From Costus lasius (taxonomy: Eukaryota; Streptophyta; Magnoliopsida; Zingiberales; Costaceae): a stretch of DNA of 64,000 nucleotides. Below are positions 1-13,080 of this stretch, one piece after another. A program made the translations under genes and the position numbers. The stretch is from assembly GCA_027563935.2 (NCBI GenBank), contig CM050447.1, positions 85,545,461 through 85,609,460 on the forward strand, written 5' to 3'. The notes beneath the pieces are model-generated. The model was not told the DNA's origin. It saw only the letters and a program-made list of their open reading frames with translations, and searched no databases. Every line of letters starts with the position of its first letter. Position 1 is the first letter of the stretch.

Positions 1-2018
1 TTAGAGTAACCGACAAAGATGCATTTCTCAGATCTGCTCTCTAGTTTCCCAGAGGCGAGCTTTTTGACATAAGCCTCGCAACCCCAGATCTTAATAAATG
101 TCAAGCTTGGCTGTTTCCCATACCATAACTCATATGGAGTCTTTGAAACTGCCTTGGATGGCACTCGGTTTAGTACCTTTGCAGCTGTTTCCAGTGCAAA
201 TCCCCAAAAGGAGTAAGGTAGAGTAGCCTGACTCATCATAGAACGAACCATATCCAGTAAGGTTCTGTTCCTCCTCTCGGACACACCATTCCATTGCAGT
301 GTTCCTGGTGGAGTGAGCTGTGAGAGAATCCCACACTCCTTCAGATAGTCAGTAAATTCTCGACTTAGGTATTCTCCACCTCGATCTGAGCGAAGTGCCT
401 TGATATTTCGGCCTAGCTAATTTTGTACTTCATTTTTGAACTCTTTGAACTTGTCAAAAGATTCACTTTTATGTCTCATTAGATAGACATAACCATACCT
501 ACTGAAATCATCAGTAAAGGTAATGAAGTATGAATAGCCACCTCTGGCATGTTTACTAAATGGCCCACACACATCACTGTGTATAAGGTCAAGTAAACCT
601 GAAGCCCTTTGACCTTTGTTAGGAAAAGGAGCCTTCGTCATTTTACCCATTAAACAAGCTTTGCATGTATCAATCTCCTCATAGGAGAATGATCCCAGCA
701 GTCCATGATCATGCAACCGCTTAATGCGTTTCTTGTTAATATGGCCTAAACGACTATGCCATAGCAAGGTGCTGTCATCAGCATACTTGGCTTTCTTATT
801 ATCAATGTTTTGTATAGAACATTCCATGTCCAACATGAATAACCCATTGTTAATTGACCCAGTAGCATAAACAATATTATCAAGAGAAAGATAACACTTT
901 GAAGTCTTGCATTCAAAGGAAAACCCTTTCCTGACAAGAGCAGGAATAGAGATAATATTCTTGGTAATGCTAGGTACAAAATAACAATTGTTCAGTTCTA
1001 ATACAAGTCCAGATGGTAATGAGATGTAATATTCTCCTACAGCAACAGCAGCAACCCGTGCCCCGTTTCCAACTCGTAGGTCCACCTCATGCTGTCCCAC
1101 CTGTCTTCTTCTCTTGAGTTCATGTACATTTGAACAAATGTGAACTCCACATGCAGTGTCCAACACCCATGAAATAGAGGAAGAAGATATCATGACTTCA
1201 GTCACAAATATACCTGAGCCAGAAGCGATGCTTCCCTTCTTGTCTCCTTGGAGCGCTTTACAGTCCTTTTTCCAGTGACCCAGCTGGCCACAATGGAAAC
1301 ATCTGTTGTCCTTCGACCGCTTAACCTTTTGTTTCAGAGCCTTGTTGTAGTTCTTGATAGGGGCTTTGCCCTTCTTCCCCTTCTTCTTGTTCCTGGAAGG
1401 AAACATCAAGACAGAGGTTGAAGGCTTTCCCTTTAGAGTCTCCTCTGTAGTCAAGAGCATATTGAGCAACTCTGCCGGAGTACAGTCGATCTTGTTCATA
1501 TTAAAATTAATAATGAACGGATCGAAGGAGGCCAGGAGAGACTGCAGAATAATGTCTACAGCAAGCTCCTGATTGATGGTATGCCCCAGTTTCTCTAGAG
1601 CCTCTTTGTGCCCAATCATCTTGAGCACGTGAGCTCCCACTGGACTCCCTTCAGTCAGTTTGCTCTGAAAGAAAAGCTTAGTCAAATTATAGCGCTCAGT
1701 CCTCGCCTGTGCAGCATATAGCATCTTGAGGTTTGCTATAATTTCTATAGCAGACATATCCTCATGCTGACGCTGCAGCTGTGGCGTCATAGACGCTAGC
1801 ATCAGGCAAGCGACATCAATGCTATCATTGACATGCTTTTCATAGGCATCCCGAACCGCCCTTGCGGTGTTCGGAGCGGGTTGAGGCGGTATAGCCGTCT
1901 CGAGGACATACAGTTTCCTCTCAGCCTTAAGAACAATCTTAAGGTGTCCGTACCAGTCTGAGAAGTTTGGCCCAGCAAACTTCTCCCTTTCCAGTAGGGA
2001 TCGCACATTGAAGCTCAT
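1..2018 (-). pseudogene. Copia gag-pol fragment of C1 (gag, protease, integrase), broken
   Basis: The start codon at 2018 opens the family's gag (begins MSFNVRSLLERE). Next come a CCHC zinc knuckle (CFHCGQLGHWKKDC), a protease site (WVLDTACG), the integrase zinc region (WHSRLGH with CKAC) and the catalytic core. A stop at about 417-419 replaces a glutamine just before the LGRNIKALRSDRGGEY core motif; after it the same frame continues to base 1, where the window cuts the integrase C-terminus. Reverse transcriptase and RNase H lie outside the window. In Copia elements this polyprotein would be cleaved into capsid, protease, integrase and RT/RNase H. The stop makes this copy non-functional without readthrough. 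Confidence 0.9.
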
Positions 2019-3869
2019 GGTGTTCGTTGCTGCAGGAATCTACAACAATGCAAGAACAGCAAGGTCAGTATTAATGTTTAGAATCAATCCAGGACTTAAG
2101 AAAGATTCTTTTCTCACTATTTTATCTGACTGAAAAATCCATTAAAATAGTCCGAAAGAGTAAGACTCTTTTAGTGAGATGGGATCCAGATTTCATACTT
2201 GGTCTCCGCGTCCCGCTCAGGCGAGATAAGATGCACGGAGAGTACAAGCACTAATTTCTGGTAGGCAGTCCCTGCCAATCGCCAACCCGTGCGATTCCCC
2301 TTCATCTGGGCAATCCAGCAGACTGTGCCAACTGAGTTGGTACAACACAGTCTCTGATCCCACAGATGGCTGCCTCCATATAGCTAACATATGCCCCATA
2401 TGTAGCCTACATGGTCAAGCTGACCTGACCTACTCCTTGGACCACCACGTGCTATGCTGAGCAACGAGAAGCGATAAATCCCTTCTCTGTAACACGCAGG
2501 TGAAATCACACACCTTCTGAAGATAGATGGGCGTGCCCACTGAGTGGGTACAACACGGCCCCAACAATAGTCAGAACAGTGAGGTTTCGCGTCAGAAGGC
2601 TTACGTGCTTGATATTTAGCGTTGGATTTTAACGGTCCTTTTATCTTCTTAACTATCATGCAAACCCTATGGTGATAGCAGAAGATAAATAAATCATGCA
2701 ATTCTAATTATTTAAACAATAAAAGAAAGCATGATGATCTTATGTGGTAAACGCCCATCAAGCCTAGGTAAGACCTTAAGAAAACTTAAGTCTTCACTTG
2801 AGCTTTACATGAGTTATTTGCATCTCATCTGGCCCAGACCAGGGCCCAAGCGCCCTCTGCAGCTCAGGTGCGCCCACCAGGTAGATGCGCCTGTCACAGG
2901 GTCGAACCCTAGACCTCCCACCTGGTCAAGCCACTGCTGCATGCGCCTCTGCCAAGTGTGCTGTGCGCTCTTGTCTGATTAAAATACAATTTAATCTATC
3001 TAGACAAGATTGACTCGCAGGTCAATTACACATTATAAATTAAATAACATGTGATACGCAGATCACAATAAAATTAATTTACAATTTACTTTAATCCAGG
3101 CACGCAGGCCCCAGCACAGCATACATTAAAAGGGCAACCCACATAAGATGAAATAAACATACATCATGGTATTCATTCATCATGTGATCCAATAACAAAA
3201 TAAAATTTTGAAAACCCCTTGGCATCAATTTTATTTTTCTTATGTGCCGTACTACCTTACAACGGTCCATTAATAGGGATCCACTCATCAGACCTAGTCA
3301 GATCCACTGCCCTTGCATGCACCAAGTCCTAACTAACTTGAGTCGACCTAATGGTCAACCATGCATGCGCAAAGGGCTGAACAACCTTCATGAGTTCTGG
3401 CAAGCGGGTGTGACCCCGGGCCTAACTCATGTGCGTTCACTGGTTGTCTCAACCAGACCTCGCTACACGCCTATCTGCAGTCGACCTATAGCCACCTCGT
3501 GCTTGCGTACAGGTGCCATCTGGTCGACCCATCTAGGCTGTCAGATGGTCTGATCAGACTGGTTGGATCTTACCTAGAAGATGACTTCAACCCTATCAAC
3601 CCGTCTAAGGGTTTAAAGTAGGCGCTTATAGATCTAGAAGGAGCGCGCAAGATGTTACAAGTTTTTAGGTAAAAACAACTTACAACATGCGCAACAAAGT
3701 AAGAAGCTTTCATCTAAGTTAACATGCGCAACTAGATACTTGTATCTAAGGTAACATGCGCAAACTAAATGAAACTTTCATATAGATCTATAACATGTAT
3801 TAGCATACCCAGATCACAACAAGCAAAAGCAATCATATGAACATGCGAAAACCATGCTTTGATACCAAT
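2019..3869 (-). other. C1 untranslated leader between primer site and gag
   Basis: About 1.85 kb without a credible reading frame, collinear with the leaders of C2, C3 and C4. It contains an inverted B-box-like stretch near 2890-2910 (cagggtcgaaccctag) shared with other copies. RNA packaging signals are expected in such leaders but I cannot point to one. Confidence 0.75.
3856..3867 (-). other. C1 primer-binding site (initiator Met-tRNA)
   Basis: On the minus strand this reads TGGTATCAAAGC, two bases after the LTR end. It differs by one base from the standard plant Copia site TGGTATCAGAGC, which pairs with the 3' end of initiator Met-tRNA. Confidence 0.85.
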
Positions 3870-5505
3870 TGAAAGTCCCCTTCAAGGGGGAGCGAAACCC
3901 TAAGGTGGCGCATGTAAATTCTTTTCGGCAGCGGAATTAGGGTTTCATAAGGATCTTTTGCATGCCATATGATCAACATCAACAGCTTATATAGATGAAA
4001 AGGATTCATACCATAGCTATTAGTTCGAATGGCGTCTTGGAAGAAGAGATCGAAAGGGGTCTCCTCCACAAGATGCGCACACAAGATGAGAAGTAGCTTT
4101 CTTCTTGTCGCTCCTTGTGCTAGCAAGGATCTCCAAGTGCCCCTTGTCGCGTGAAGGAGATTTAGAGAGAGGACCTTGCTGGCCGAATTTTTTTCTTGGC
4201 GTGAAGAGCACCCAAGACGAGAGAGGAAGAGGCTAGAGAGGCGTTTGAACGTGGGAGCGTTTTCCTCTAGCAAAACGCCTTCCCAAAATAGCAAGTTTTA
4301 AGTTCACTTAAAACCTCCTCTTAAACCATCGAAAACTCCTCTTGCCTTTGAACCATACGTTCACATAAGTGAACCGGTTCAAATCAATTCGGTTTAGATG
4401 CATTTGGTTCAAAGACCAAATCAAACCAGCCCAAGCTTTGGCCTAGATCTCATTGAACCAATGGTTCAAGATCTAACCGTTGATCTCTTGATGCTTTTGA
4501 TCTCACCGATCTAGCATCACTACTCTCGATCGAAGCTTACCGATCTCAAGCCCTAATCAATCAAACATGATCAGACCAGATCTCACTTATAATCAGAGTT
4601 TAAACTCCTTTAAACTGAACCAAAACAATTCAGTCCACACGATCTGACTTAAGTAAGCCATATCATCAAATTGTGCGACCCTGAGGGTTTCCTTTAAATG
4701 TCGGTAACGATAACTTACGTTATCACGATCAGTGAGGGGTATCTAGCAACACATCACTGTCTCCCGATATAAAGGAAAGAGTCTTCCAAGACTACACCCA
4801 AACCACAGCACAAGTGTGAATCCACTTCACGAGGCATACATGTTTCCTTTGCCACTGGATGTTCTTATGAGCATGATTAGATCAGATGATCATAGTCACC
4901 TGGGTATGGCCATACACTTTCTCAATCATCTCATTCAGGGGGGCCCCTTTAGAACATCACACTCCAATTAAGGAGACGGCAATCCTATATCTATCACTAG
5001 TGTCCTAACCTGACTCATGATCATTATCCAAGATAGTCTATAACCATTATGTTTCAAATGATATTGAACTACCTCAAAACAATGACAATCATCATTTAGA
5101 AACACAAGTGATCTCAAGTCAGAGGACATGTGCCACTTGTTGCAAACAAGGATTATTCACATTGTGACAAGCAATTGAATATCCTAGTAGGGTCTATCCA
5201 GTACATCGAATGTACCCATGAGTCTACATCTTATTCCATGCTCGAAGCATCCTATAAGATTAGAACACATATTAGTCTCAATCATATCAAGGCTGTCTCA
5301 TGTTCACCAAGATATCTCGACTAAGGACATATAGCATGTCAGCCTAGCTGAACAGCATTGAGACATTATTCAGAAGTATACATATTGCAGCAGATGATGT
5401 AACAAACTGAATAACAACCATTGCCTTTATAAACTTAAGAGATTATACATGATACTGATACAATCCCAAGGCCTCAAACATTAGCCTTAAGGGCATACCC
5501 CAACA
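3870..5505 (-). repeat. Shared LTR: 5' LTR of C1 and 3' LTR of C2
   Basis: On the plus strand it opens TGAAAGTCCCC and closes ACCCCAACA, giving TG...CA ends. It is 1636 bp, shorter than the other copies mainly because about 36 bp are missing near 4867, where the other LTRs read through 'ttggacaagc...'. A primer site adjoins on the left and a polypurine tract on the right. Confidence 0.93.
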
Positions 5506-5520
5506 ATCTCCCACTTGCAC
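5506..5520 (-). other. C2 polypurine tract
   Basis: The minus strand reads gtgcaagtgggagat directly before the LTR. The same sequence sits at this position in C3, C4 and C5. It primes plus-strand DNA synthesis. Confidence 0.85.
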
Positions 5521-5525
5521 TAAAT

Positions 5526-8500
5526 CTAATGGTTGAGTAACCTCAAACCCATATTATTACAGTGCTTCTCATGCTTCTGCTGCGCCAGAGGCTTGGTAAG
5601 CGGGTCAGCCAGATTGTCATATGTATGAACCTTGCAGACTTTGATCTCGCCACGATCAATGATCTCCCGGATCAAGTGAAACCGTCTCTGTATGTGCTTG
5701 GAATTCTGGTGCGACCGTGGTTCCTTTGCTTGTGCGATTGCTCCAATGTTATCACAGAAGATAACCAAAGGATCTGCACTCGAAGGAACAACACCAAGTT
5801 CCTGAATGAACTTACGAATCCACACTACCTCCTTAGATGCTTCTGAGGCTGCAACATACTCGGCTTCTGTTGTGGAATCAGCAACGATGGACTGTTTGAA
5901 ACTTTTCCACACCACAGCACCTCCATTCAAGCTAAACACATAGCCTGATTGTGATCGGAAATCATCCTGGTCAGATTGGAACGAAGCGTCAGTATATCCT
6001 TCAATACTGAGTTCTTCCTGACCACCATACACCAAGAACATATCTTTGGTCCTCCGAAGATATTTTAAAATGTTCTTGACTGCAATCTAGTGCGCCTGAC
6101 CTGGATTACTTTGGAACCGACTGGTCACGCTTAACCCATAAGCGACGTCTGGGCGAGTACACAACATCGCATATATAATGGACCCAATAGCCGAAGCATA
6201 AGGCGTATTGTCCATTTCATCTTTCTCAGTCTGTGTTTGTGGACACTGACTCTTTGAAAGATTCAGACCATGTCTGACTGGAGGATATCCTCTTTTAGAA
6301 TTCTCTAAATGGAATCTCTCCAGGACTTTATCGATGTAAGTACTCTGGCACAGCCCGAGAAGCCTTTTAGATCTATCTCTGTAGATCTTCACACCTAATA
6401 CATAGGCTGCTTCTCCTAAATCTTTCATCTGGAAACATTTCCTTAACCATGCCTTAACAGCATGCAGTTCAGGAATATCATTTCCAATGATTAAGATATC
6501 ATCGACGTAGAGGACCAGGAAAGTAATCACGCTCCCACTAAACCTCTTATATACACACGGGTCATCTTCATTCTTGATGAAACCAAACTCAGAGATTGAT
6601 TCATCAAAACGAATATTCCAGCTTCTAGATGCTTGCTTAAGTCCATAAATGGACTTCTTTAACTTGCATATTTTATGACGATCTGATGGATTAGTGAAAC
6701 CTTCAGGTTGTGTCATATACACATCCTCATCCAGTTTTCCATTAAGGAAAGCCGTTTTCACATCCATCTGCCAGATCTCATAATCATAATATGCAGCTAT
6801 CGCGAAAAGAATCCGAATCGACTTGAACATGGCTACAGGAGAGAAAGTTTCATCATAATCTATCCCGTAGATTTGTTTGAAACCTTTCGCTACTAGCCTG
6901 CCTTTATAGGTAACCACGTTACCATCCATGTCAATCTTCTTCTAGAAGATCCATTTACAGCCTATAGGGATTACTCCCGGAGGCGGATCAACCAAATCCC
7001 AGACTTGGTTATCTGACATGGAGTCCATTTCGGCTCGCATAGCTTCAAGCCATCTAGCTGACTCCGGTCCACTGACCGCATCCGCATAAGTGAGGGTTCA
7101 TCATTATCAATGATGTAGACTCCGTCATAGCGCTCAGGCTGTCGACGGATCCTTCCCGATCTTCGCGGTTCCCGTGATTTCTGAGCCTCAGGTTGTTCAA
7201 TAACCTGTTCTACCGGCTCAGGCTCATCCAACTGTGCTTGACTACTTTGTCCTTCCTCTGGATTCTCATCCAGCTTTATTTCTCTCACACTGGCTTCTCG
7301 CAGAAGAAACTCCTTCTCAAGAAATATTGCCGTCCGAGCAACAAATACCTTGTTCTCTTTGGGATCGTAGAAATAATAACCCTTAGTTTCCTTAGGGTAA
7401 CCGACAAAGATACATTTCTCAGATCTGCTCTCCAGTTTCCCAGAGGCGAGCTTTTTGACATAAGCCTCGCAACCCCAGATCCTGATAAATGTCAAGCTCG
7501 GCTGTTTCCCATACCATAATTCATATGGAGTCTTTGAAACTGCCTTGGATGGCACTCGGTTTAGTACCTTTGCAGCTGTTTCCAGTGCAAATCCCCAAAA
7601 GGAGTAATGTAGAGTAGCCTGACTCATCATAGAACGAACCATATCAAGTAACGTTCTATTTCTCCTCTCGGACACACCATTCCATTGCGGTGTTCCTGGC
7701 GGAGTGAGCTGTGAGATAATCCCACACGCCTTCAGATAGTCAGTAAACGCATGACTCAAGTATTCTCCACCTCGATCAGAACGAAGTGCCTTGATATTTC
7801 GGCCTAGCTGATTCTGTACTTCATTTTTGAATTCTTTGAACTTGTCAAAAGATTCACTCTTATACCTCATCAGATAGACATAACCATATCTACTGAAATC
7901 ATCAGTAAAGGTAATGAAGTACGAATAGCCACCTCTGGCATGTTTACTAAACGGCGCACACACATCACTGTGTATGAGGTCAAGTAAACCTGAAGCCCTT
8001 TGACCTTTGTTAGGAAAAGGAGACTTCGTCATTTTACCCATTAAATAAGCTTTGCATGTATCAATCTCCTCATAGGAGAATGATCCCAGCAGTCCATTGT
8101 CATGCAACCGCTTAATGCGTTTCTTGTTAATATGGCCTAAACGACTATGCCATAGCAAGGTGCTATGATCAGCATACTTGGCTTTCTTATTATCAATAGT
8201 TTGTATAGAACATTCCATGTCCAACATGAATAACCCATTGTTAATTGAACCAGTAGCATAAACAATATTATCCAAAGAAATAATACACTTTGAAATATTG
8301 CATTCAAAGGAAAACCCTTTCCTGACAAGGGCAGGAATAGAGATAATATTCTTGGTAATGCTAGGAACAAAATAACAATTGTTTAATTCTAATACAAGTC
8401 CAGATGGTAATGAGATGTAATATTCCCCTACAGCAACAGCAGCAACCCGTGCCCCGTTTCCAACTCGTAGGTCCACCTCATGCTGCCCCACCTGTCTTCT

Positions 8501-9409
8501 TCTCTTGAGTTCCTGTACATTTGAACAAATGTGAACTCCACATGCAGTGTCCAACACCCATGATATAGAAGAAGATGATATCATGACTTCAGTCACAAAT
8601 ATACCTGAGCCAGAAGCGATGCTTCCCTTCTTGTCTCCTTGGAGCGCTTTACAGTCCTTTTTCCAGTGACCTAGCTGGCCACAGTGGAAACATCTGTATT
8701 CCTTCGACCGCTTAACCTTCTGTTTCAGAGCCTTATTGTAGTTCTTGACTGGGGCTTTGCCCTTCTTCCCCTTCTTCTTGTTCCTAGAAGGAACCATTAA
8801 GACAGAGGTTGAAGGCTTTCCCTTCAGAGTCTCCTCAGTAGTCAAGAGCATATTCAGCAACTCTGCCGGGGTACAATCGATTTTGTTCATATTAAAGTTA
8901 ATAATGAACGCATCGAAAGAGGGCGGGAGAGACTGCAGAATAATGTCTCCAGCAAGCTCCTGATTGATGGTATGCCCCAGTTTCTCTAGAGCCTCTTTGT
9001 GCCCAATCATCTTGAGCACGTGAGCTCCCACTGGGCTCCCTTCAGCCAGTTTGCTCTGAAAGAAAAGCTTGGTCAAATTATAGCGCTCAGTCCTCGCCTG
9101 TGCAGCATACAACATTTTGAGGTTTGCTATAATTTCTATAGCAGACATATCCTCATGCTGTCGCTGCAGCGGTGGCGTCATAGACGCTAGCATCAGGCAA
9201 GCGACATCAATGCTATCATTGACATGCTTTTCATAGGCTTCACGAACCGCCCTTGCGGCGTTCGCTGCGGGTTGAGGCGGTATTGCCGTCTCGAGGACAT
9301 ACAGTTTCCTCTCTGCCTTAAGAACAATCTTAAGGTGTCCGTACCAGTCTGAGAAGTTTGGCCCAGCAAACTTCTCCCTTTCCAGTAGGGATCGCACATT
9401 AAAGCTCAT
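5526..9409 (-). pseudogene. Copia gag-pol of C2, full length but broken in three places
   Basis: The order is complete: gag, CCHC knuckle, protease (DTACG), integrase (HSDV, RSDRGGEY, SERRNRT), reverse transcriptase (YVDD) and RNase H (GYTDASF, TEAEY, FCDN), ending LRLLNH. Three lesions are visible against C4. One G is missing near 7093, shifting frame after the IDNDEP motif. A stop replaces lysine near 6943, in the conserved CKWIFKKK stretch at the start of RT. A stop replaces tryptophan near 6087, between RT and RNase H. The gag to integrase part (6971-9409) is open for 812 codons. The copy is therefore defective in RT/RNase H. Confidence 0.93.
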
Positions 9410-11247
9410 GGTGTTCGTTGCTGCAGGAATCTACAACAATGCAAGAACAGCAAGGTCAGTATCAATGTTTAGAATCAATCCAGGACTTAAGAAAGATTCT
9501 TTTCTCACTATTTTATCTGACTGAAAAATCCATTAAAACAGTCCGAAAGAGTAACACTCTTTTAGTGAGATGGGATCCAGATTTTATACTTGGTCTCCGC
9601 GTCCCGCTCAGGCGAGATAAGATGCACAGAGAGTACAAGCACTAATCTCTGGTAGGCAGTCCCTGCCAATCGCGAACCCGTGCGATTCCCCTTCATCTGG
9701 GCAATCCAGCAGACTGTGCCAACTGAGTTGGTACAACACAGTCTCTGATCCCACAGATGGCTGCCTCCATATAGCTAACATATGCCCCATATGTAGCCTA
9801 CATGGTCAAGCTGACCTGACCTACTCCCTGGACCACCACGTGCTATGCTGAGCAACGAGAAGCGATAAATCCCTTCTCTGTAACACGGAGGTGAAATAAC
9901 ACACCGTCTAAAGATAGATGGGCGTGCCCACTGAGTGGGTACAACACGGCCCCAACGATAGTCAGAACAGTGAGGTTTCGCACCAGAAGGCATTACGTGC
10001 TTGATATTTAGCGTTGGATTTTAACGGTCTTTTATCTTCTTACTATCAGGCAAATCCTATGGCTATAGCAGAAGATAAATAACTCATGCAATTCTAATTA
10101 TTAAACAATAAAAGAAAGCATGGATCTTATGTGGTAAAAGCCCATTAAGCCTAAGTAAGACCTTAACCTAAATTAAGTCTTCACTTGCTTTCTTCATGGG
10201 GCTTTTTCTTCTCATCTGGCCCAACCCAGGGCCCAAGCGCCCACTGCAGCTCAAGGTGCGCCCACCAGGAAAATGCGCCTGTCCTAGGTTCGAACCCTAG
10301 ACCTCCCACCTGGTCAAGCCACTGCTGCATGCGCCTCTGCCATGTGTGCTTTGTGCTCTTGTCTGATTAAATTACAAATTAATCTATCTAGACAAGATTG
10401 ACACGCAGGTCAATTACACTTATAAATTAAACACAATGTGATTTGCAGATCACAAATAAATATTAATTTACAATTAACCAGGCTCGCAGGCCCCAGCACA
10501 GCACACATTAAAGGGCAACCCACATAAGATGAAATAAACAAGCACATGGCATCCAATCAAACATGTGATCCATTACTAAGAAAATAAAATTTTTTTTGAA
10601 AAACCCATTGTCATCCATTTTAATTTTCTTATCTGCCCTACAACCTTACAACGGTCCATTGATAGGGATCCACTCATCATGTCTAGTTTGATCCACTGCC
10701 CTTGCATGCACCAAGTCCTAACTGACTTGAGTTGACCTAATGGTCAACCATGCATGCGCCAAGGGCTGAACAACCATCATGAGTTCTGGCAAGCGGGTGT
10801 GACCCCGGGCCTAACTCATGTGCATTCAATGGTTGTCTCAACCAGACCTCGCTACACGCCTGTGATGCAATCGACCTATAGCCACCTCGTGCTTGCGCAC
10901 AGGTGCCATCTGGTCGATCCATCTAGGCTGTCAGATGGTCTGATCAGACTCTTTGGATCTAACCTAGAGGATGACTTCAACCCCATCAACCCGTCTAAGG
11001 GTTTATAGTAGGCGCTTAGATCTAAGTGAGGCACGCAAGGGATGAAGTTTTGAAGAAAAACTATACATTCAACATGCGCAACAACATAAGCATCATACAT
11101 GCGCCACAAAGAATAAACATGCGACAATGCATACATGTAAAATTTTTCGCATGATGATAACCCTAGATCTATTCACCTCAAACATGGATCACATATTAAC
11201 ATGAAGCAATCATATGATCAAGCAATAACATGCGCTCTGATACCAAT
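9410..11247 (-). other. C2 untranslated leader
   Basis: About 1.84 kb with no credible gene. It carries the palindromic B-box-like element ctaggttcgaaccctag at 10284-10300 next to a hairpin-capable segment, also present in the C1 and C4 leaders. Confidence 0.75.
11234..11245 (-). other. C2 primer-binding site (initiator Met-tRNA)
   Basis: The minus strand reads TGGTATCAGAGC, a perfect match to the plant Copia Met-tRNA primer site, two bases from the LTR end. Confidence 0.9.
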
Positions 11248-12929
11248 TGAAAGACCCCTTTCTAGAGGGGGGGGGGGGGCGAAACCCAATAAGTGGCGCA
11301 AATAAAATTTCATGCGGAATCAAGGGTTTCATAAGATCATTAGCAAGAACACATGATCAACTTCATAAAGATTGGATTCATACCATAGCCATTTTGCTTG
11401 GATGGCGATTTGGAAGAAGAGAGAGCGAGAGGATCTCCTCCAAAGGATGTGCACACTAGATGAAGAAGTCGCCTACTCCCTTGGTACTCCTTGTGCTAGC
11501 AAGGCTCCAAGAGGTCTCGATCCGTGAGGGAAGATGAGATGAGTTGCTTGGCGAATTCTCCTTGGCCGAATGCTTCTCTATCTCTCGTTGACACAAGCCA
11601 CACGAGAACAAGAGCGAAGAGGAGCGACGAGAGTAACGTTCACATTGAACGTGGGGCGTGGTTTCTAAAAATAGCAAGCCATAAACTCGCCTTCAACACT
11701 CATGCGATCAAGCGTTTACATCAAGTGAACCGATCGCATACGCCACTCTCTTTGAACCAAGCGTTCACCTAAGTGAACCGGTTCTAATAAGGTTGGTTCA
11801 AAGACCAAACCAAAATAGCCCAAGTCATGGTCTAGATCTAATTGGACCCAACGGTCCCAGATCTAACCGCTCATCTCTGATGCTGCTGATCTCACCGATC
11901 TAACATCCATTCTCTCGATCAAAGCTTACCGATCTCAAGCCCTAATCAATCAAACATGATCAGACCAGATCTCACTTACAATCAAAGATTAAATCCCTTT
12001 TAAACTGAACCCAAACAATTCAGTCCACACGATCTGACTTAAGTAAGCCATATCATCAAATTGTGCGACCCTGAGGGTTTCCTTTAAATGTCGGTAACGA
12101 TAACTTACGTTATCACGATCAGTGAGGGGTATCTAGCAACACATCACTGTCTCCTGATATAAAGGAAAGAGTCTTCCAAGACTACACCCAAACCACAGCA
12201 CAAGTGTGAATCTACTCACAAGGCATACAAGTTTCCTTTGCCACTGGATGTTCTTATTGGACAAGCTAGTCAAGCCTGTAACTCCAATATGATGAACATG
12301 ATTAGATCAGATGATCACAGTCATCTGGGTATGGCCATACACTTTCTCAATCATCTCATCCAGGGGGCCCCTTTAGAACATCACACTCCAATCAAGGAGA
12401 CGGCAATCCTATATCTATCACTAGTGCCCTAACCTGACTCATGATCATTATCCAAGATAGTCTATAACCATTATGTTTCAAATGATATTGAACTACCTCA
12501 AAACAATGACAACCATCATTTAGAAACACAAGTGATCTCAAGTCAGAGGAAATGTGCCACTTGTTGCATACAAGGATTATTCACATTGTGACAAGCAATT
12601 GAATATCCTAGTAGGGTCTGTCCAGTACAACCAATGTACCCATGAGTCTACATCTTATTCCATGCTCGAAGCATCCTATAAGATTAGAACACATATTAGT
12701 CTCAATCATATCAAGGCTGTCTCATGTTCATCAAGATATCTCGACTAAGGACATATAGCATGTCAGCCTAGCTGAACAGCATTGAGACATTATTCAGAAG
12801 TATACATATTGCAGCAGATGATGTAACAAACTGAATAACAACCATTGCCTTTATAAACTTAAGAGTTTATACATGATACTGATACAATCCCAAGGCCTCA
12901 AACATTAGCCTTAAGGGCATACCCCAACA
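11248..12929 (-). repeat. 5' LTR of C2
   Basis: 1682 bp, opening TGAAAGACCCC and closing ACCCCAACA on the plus strand. A run of about 14 G lies at 11267-11279, where other copies have five or six. The right flank (gtttggg) is not a polypurine tract, so this is the outer edge of the array. Confidence 0.93.
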
Positions 12930-13080
12930 GTTTGGGAGGTGCGTACGTCGATACTTTGTATCGGGGCGTAGTTCCTCAACGTTGTTACAATACAACTCAG
13001 ATTTTTTCTCTATGGCCTATGCCTAAAGAGATGAGTATTGAAAAAGTTCTTATATCCACAAACCCTCGAAAGGCCGGGTA
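12930..13080. other. Flank between Copia array and minisatellite
   Basis: About 150 bp with no recognisable feature. It grades into the first degenerate minisatellite unit around 13065-13100. Confidence 0.5.

Larger units (their letters stand above)
1..12929 (-). mobile_element. Tandem Ty1/copia array C1-C2 sharing a central LTR
   Basis: Read on the minus strand the order is LTR (11248-12929), C2 internal, LTR (3870-5505), C1 internal running off the window. The central LTR has a Met-tRNA primer site on its left (for C1) and a polypurine tract on its right (for C2), so it is at once the 5' LTR of C1 and the 3' LTR of C2. The two LTRs differ clearly, especially in their last few hundred bases, so C2 is not a simple single insertion. 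Unequal recombination between LTRs of related elements is the usual explanation. The left end lies outside the window, so no target duplication can be tested. Confidence 0.85.

Noticed and set aside
7193..7519. 108-codon plus-strand ORF opposite integrase, with similar ones at 38654 and 50568 (minus)
   Set aside because: Antisense shadow of the conserved integrase C-terminal region of the Copia gag-pol.
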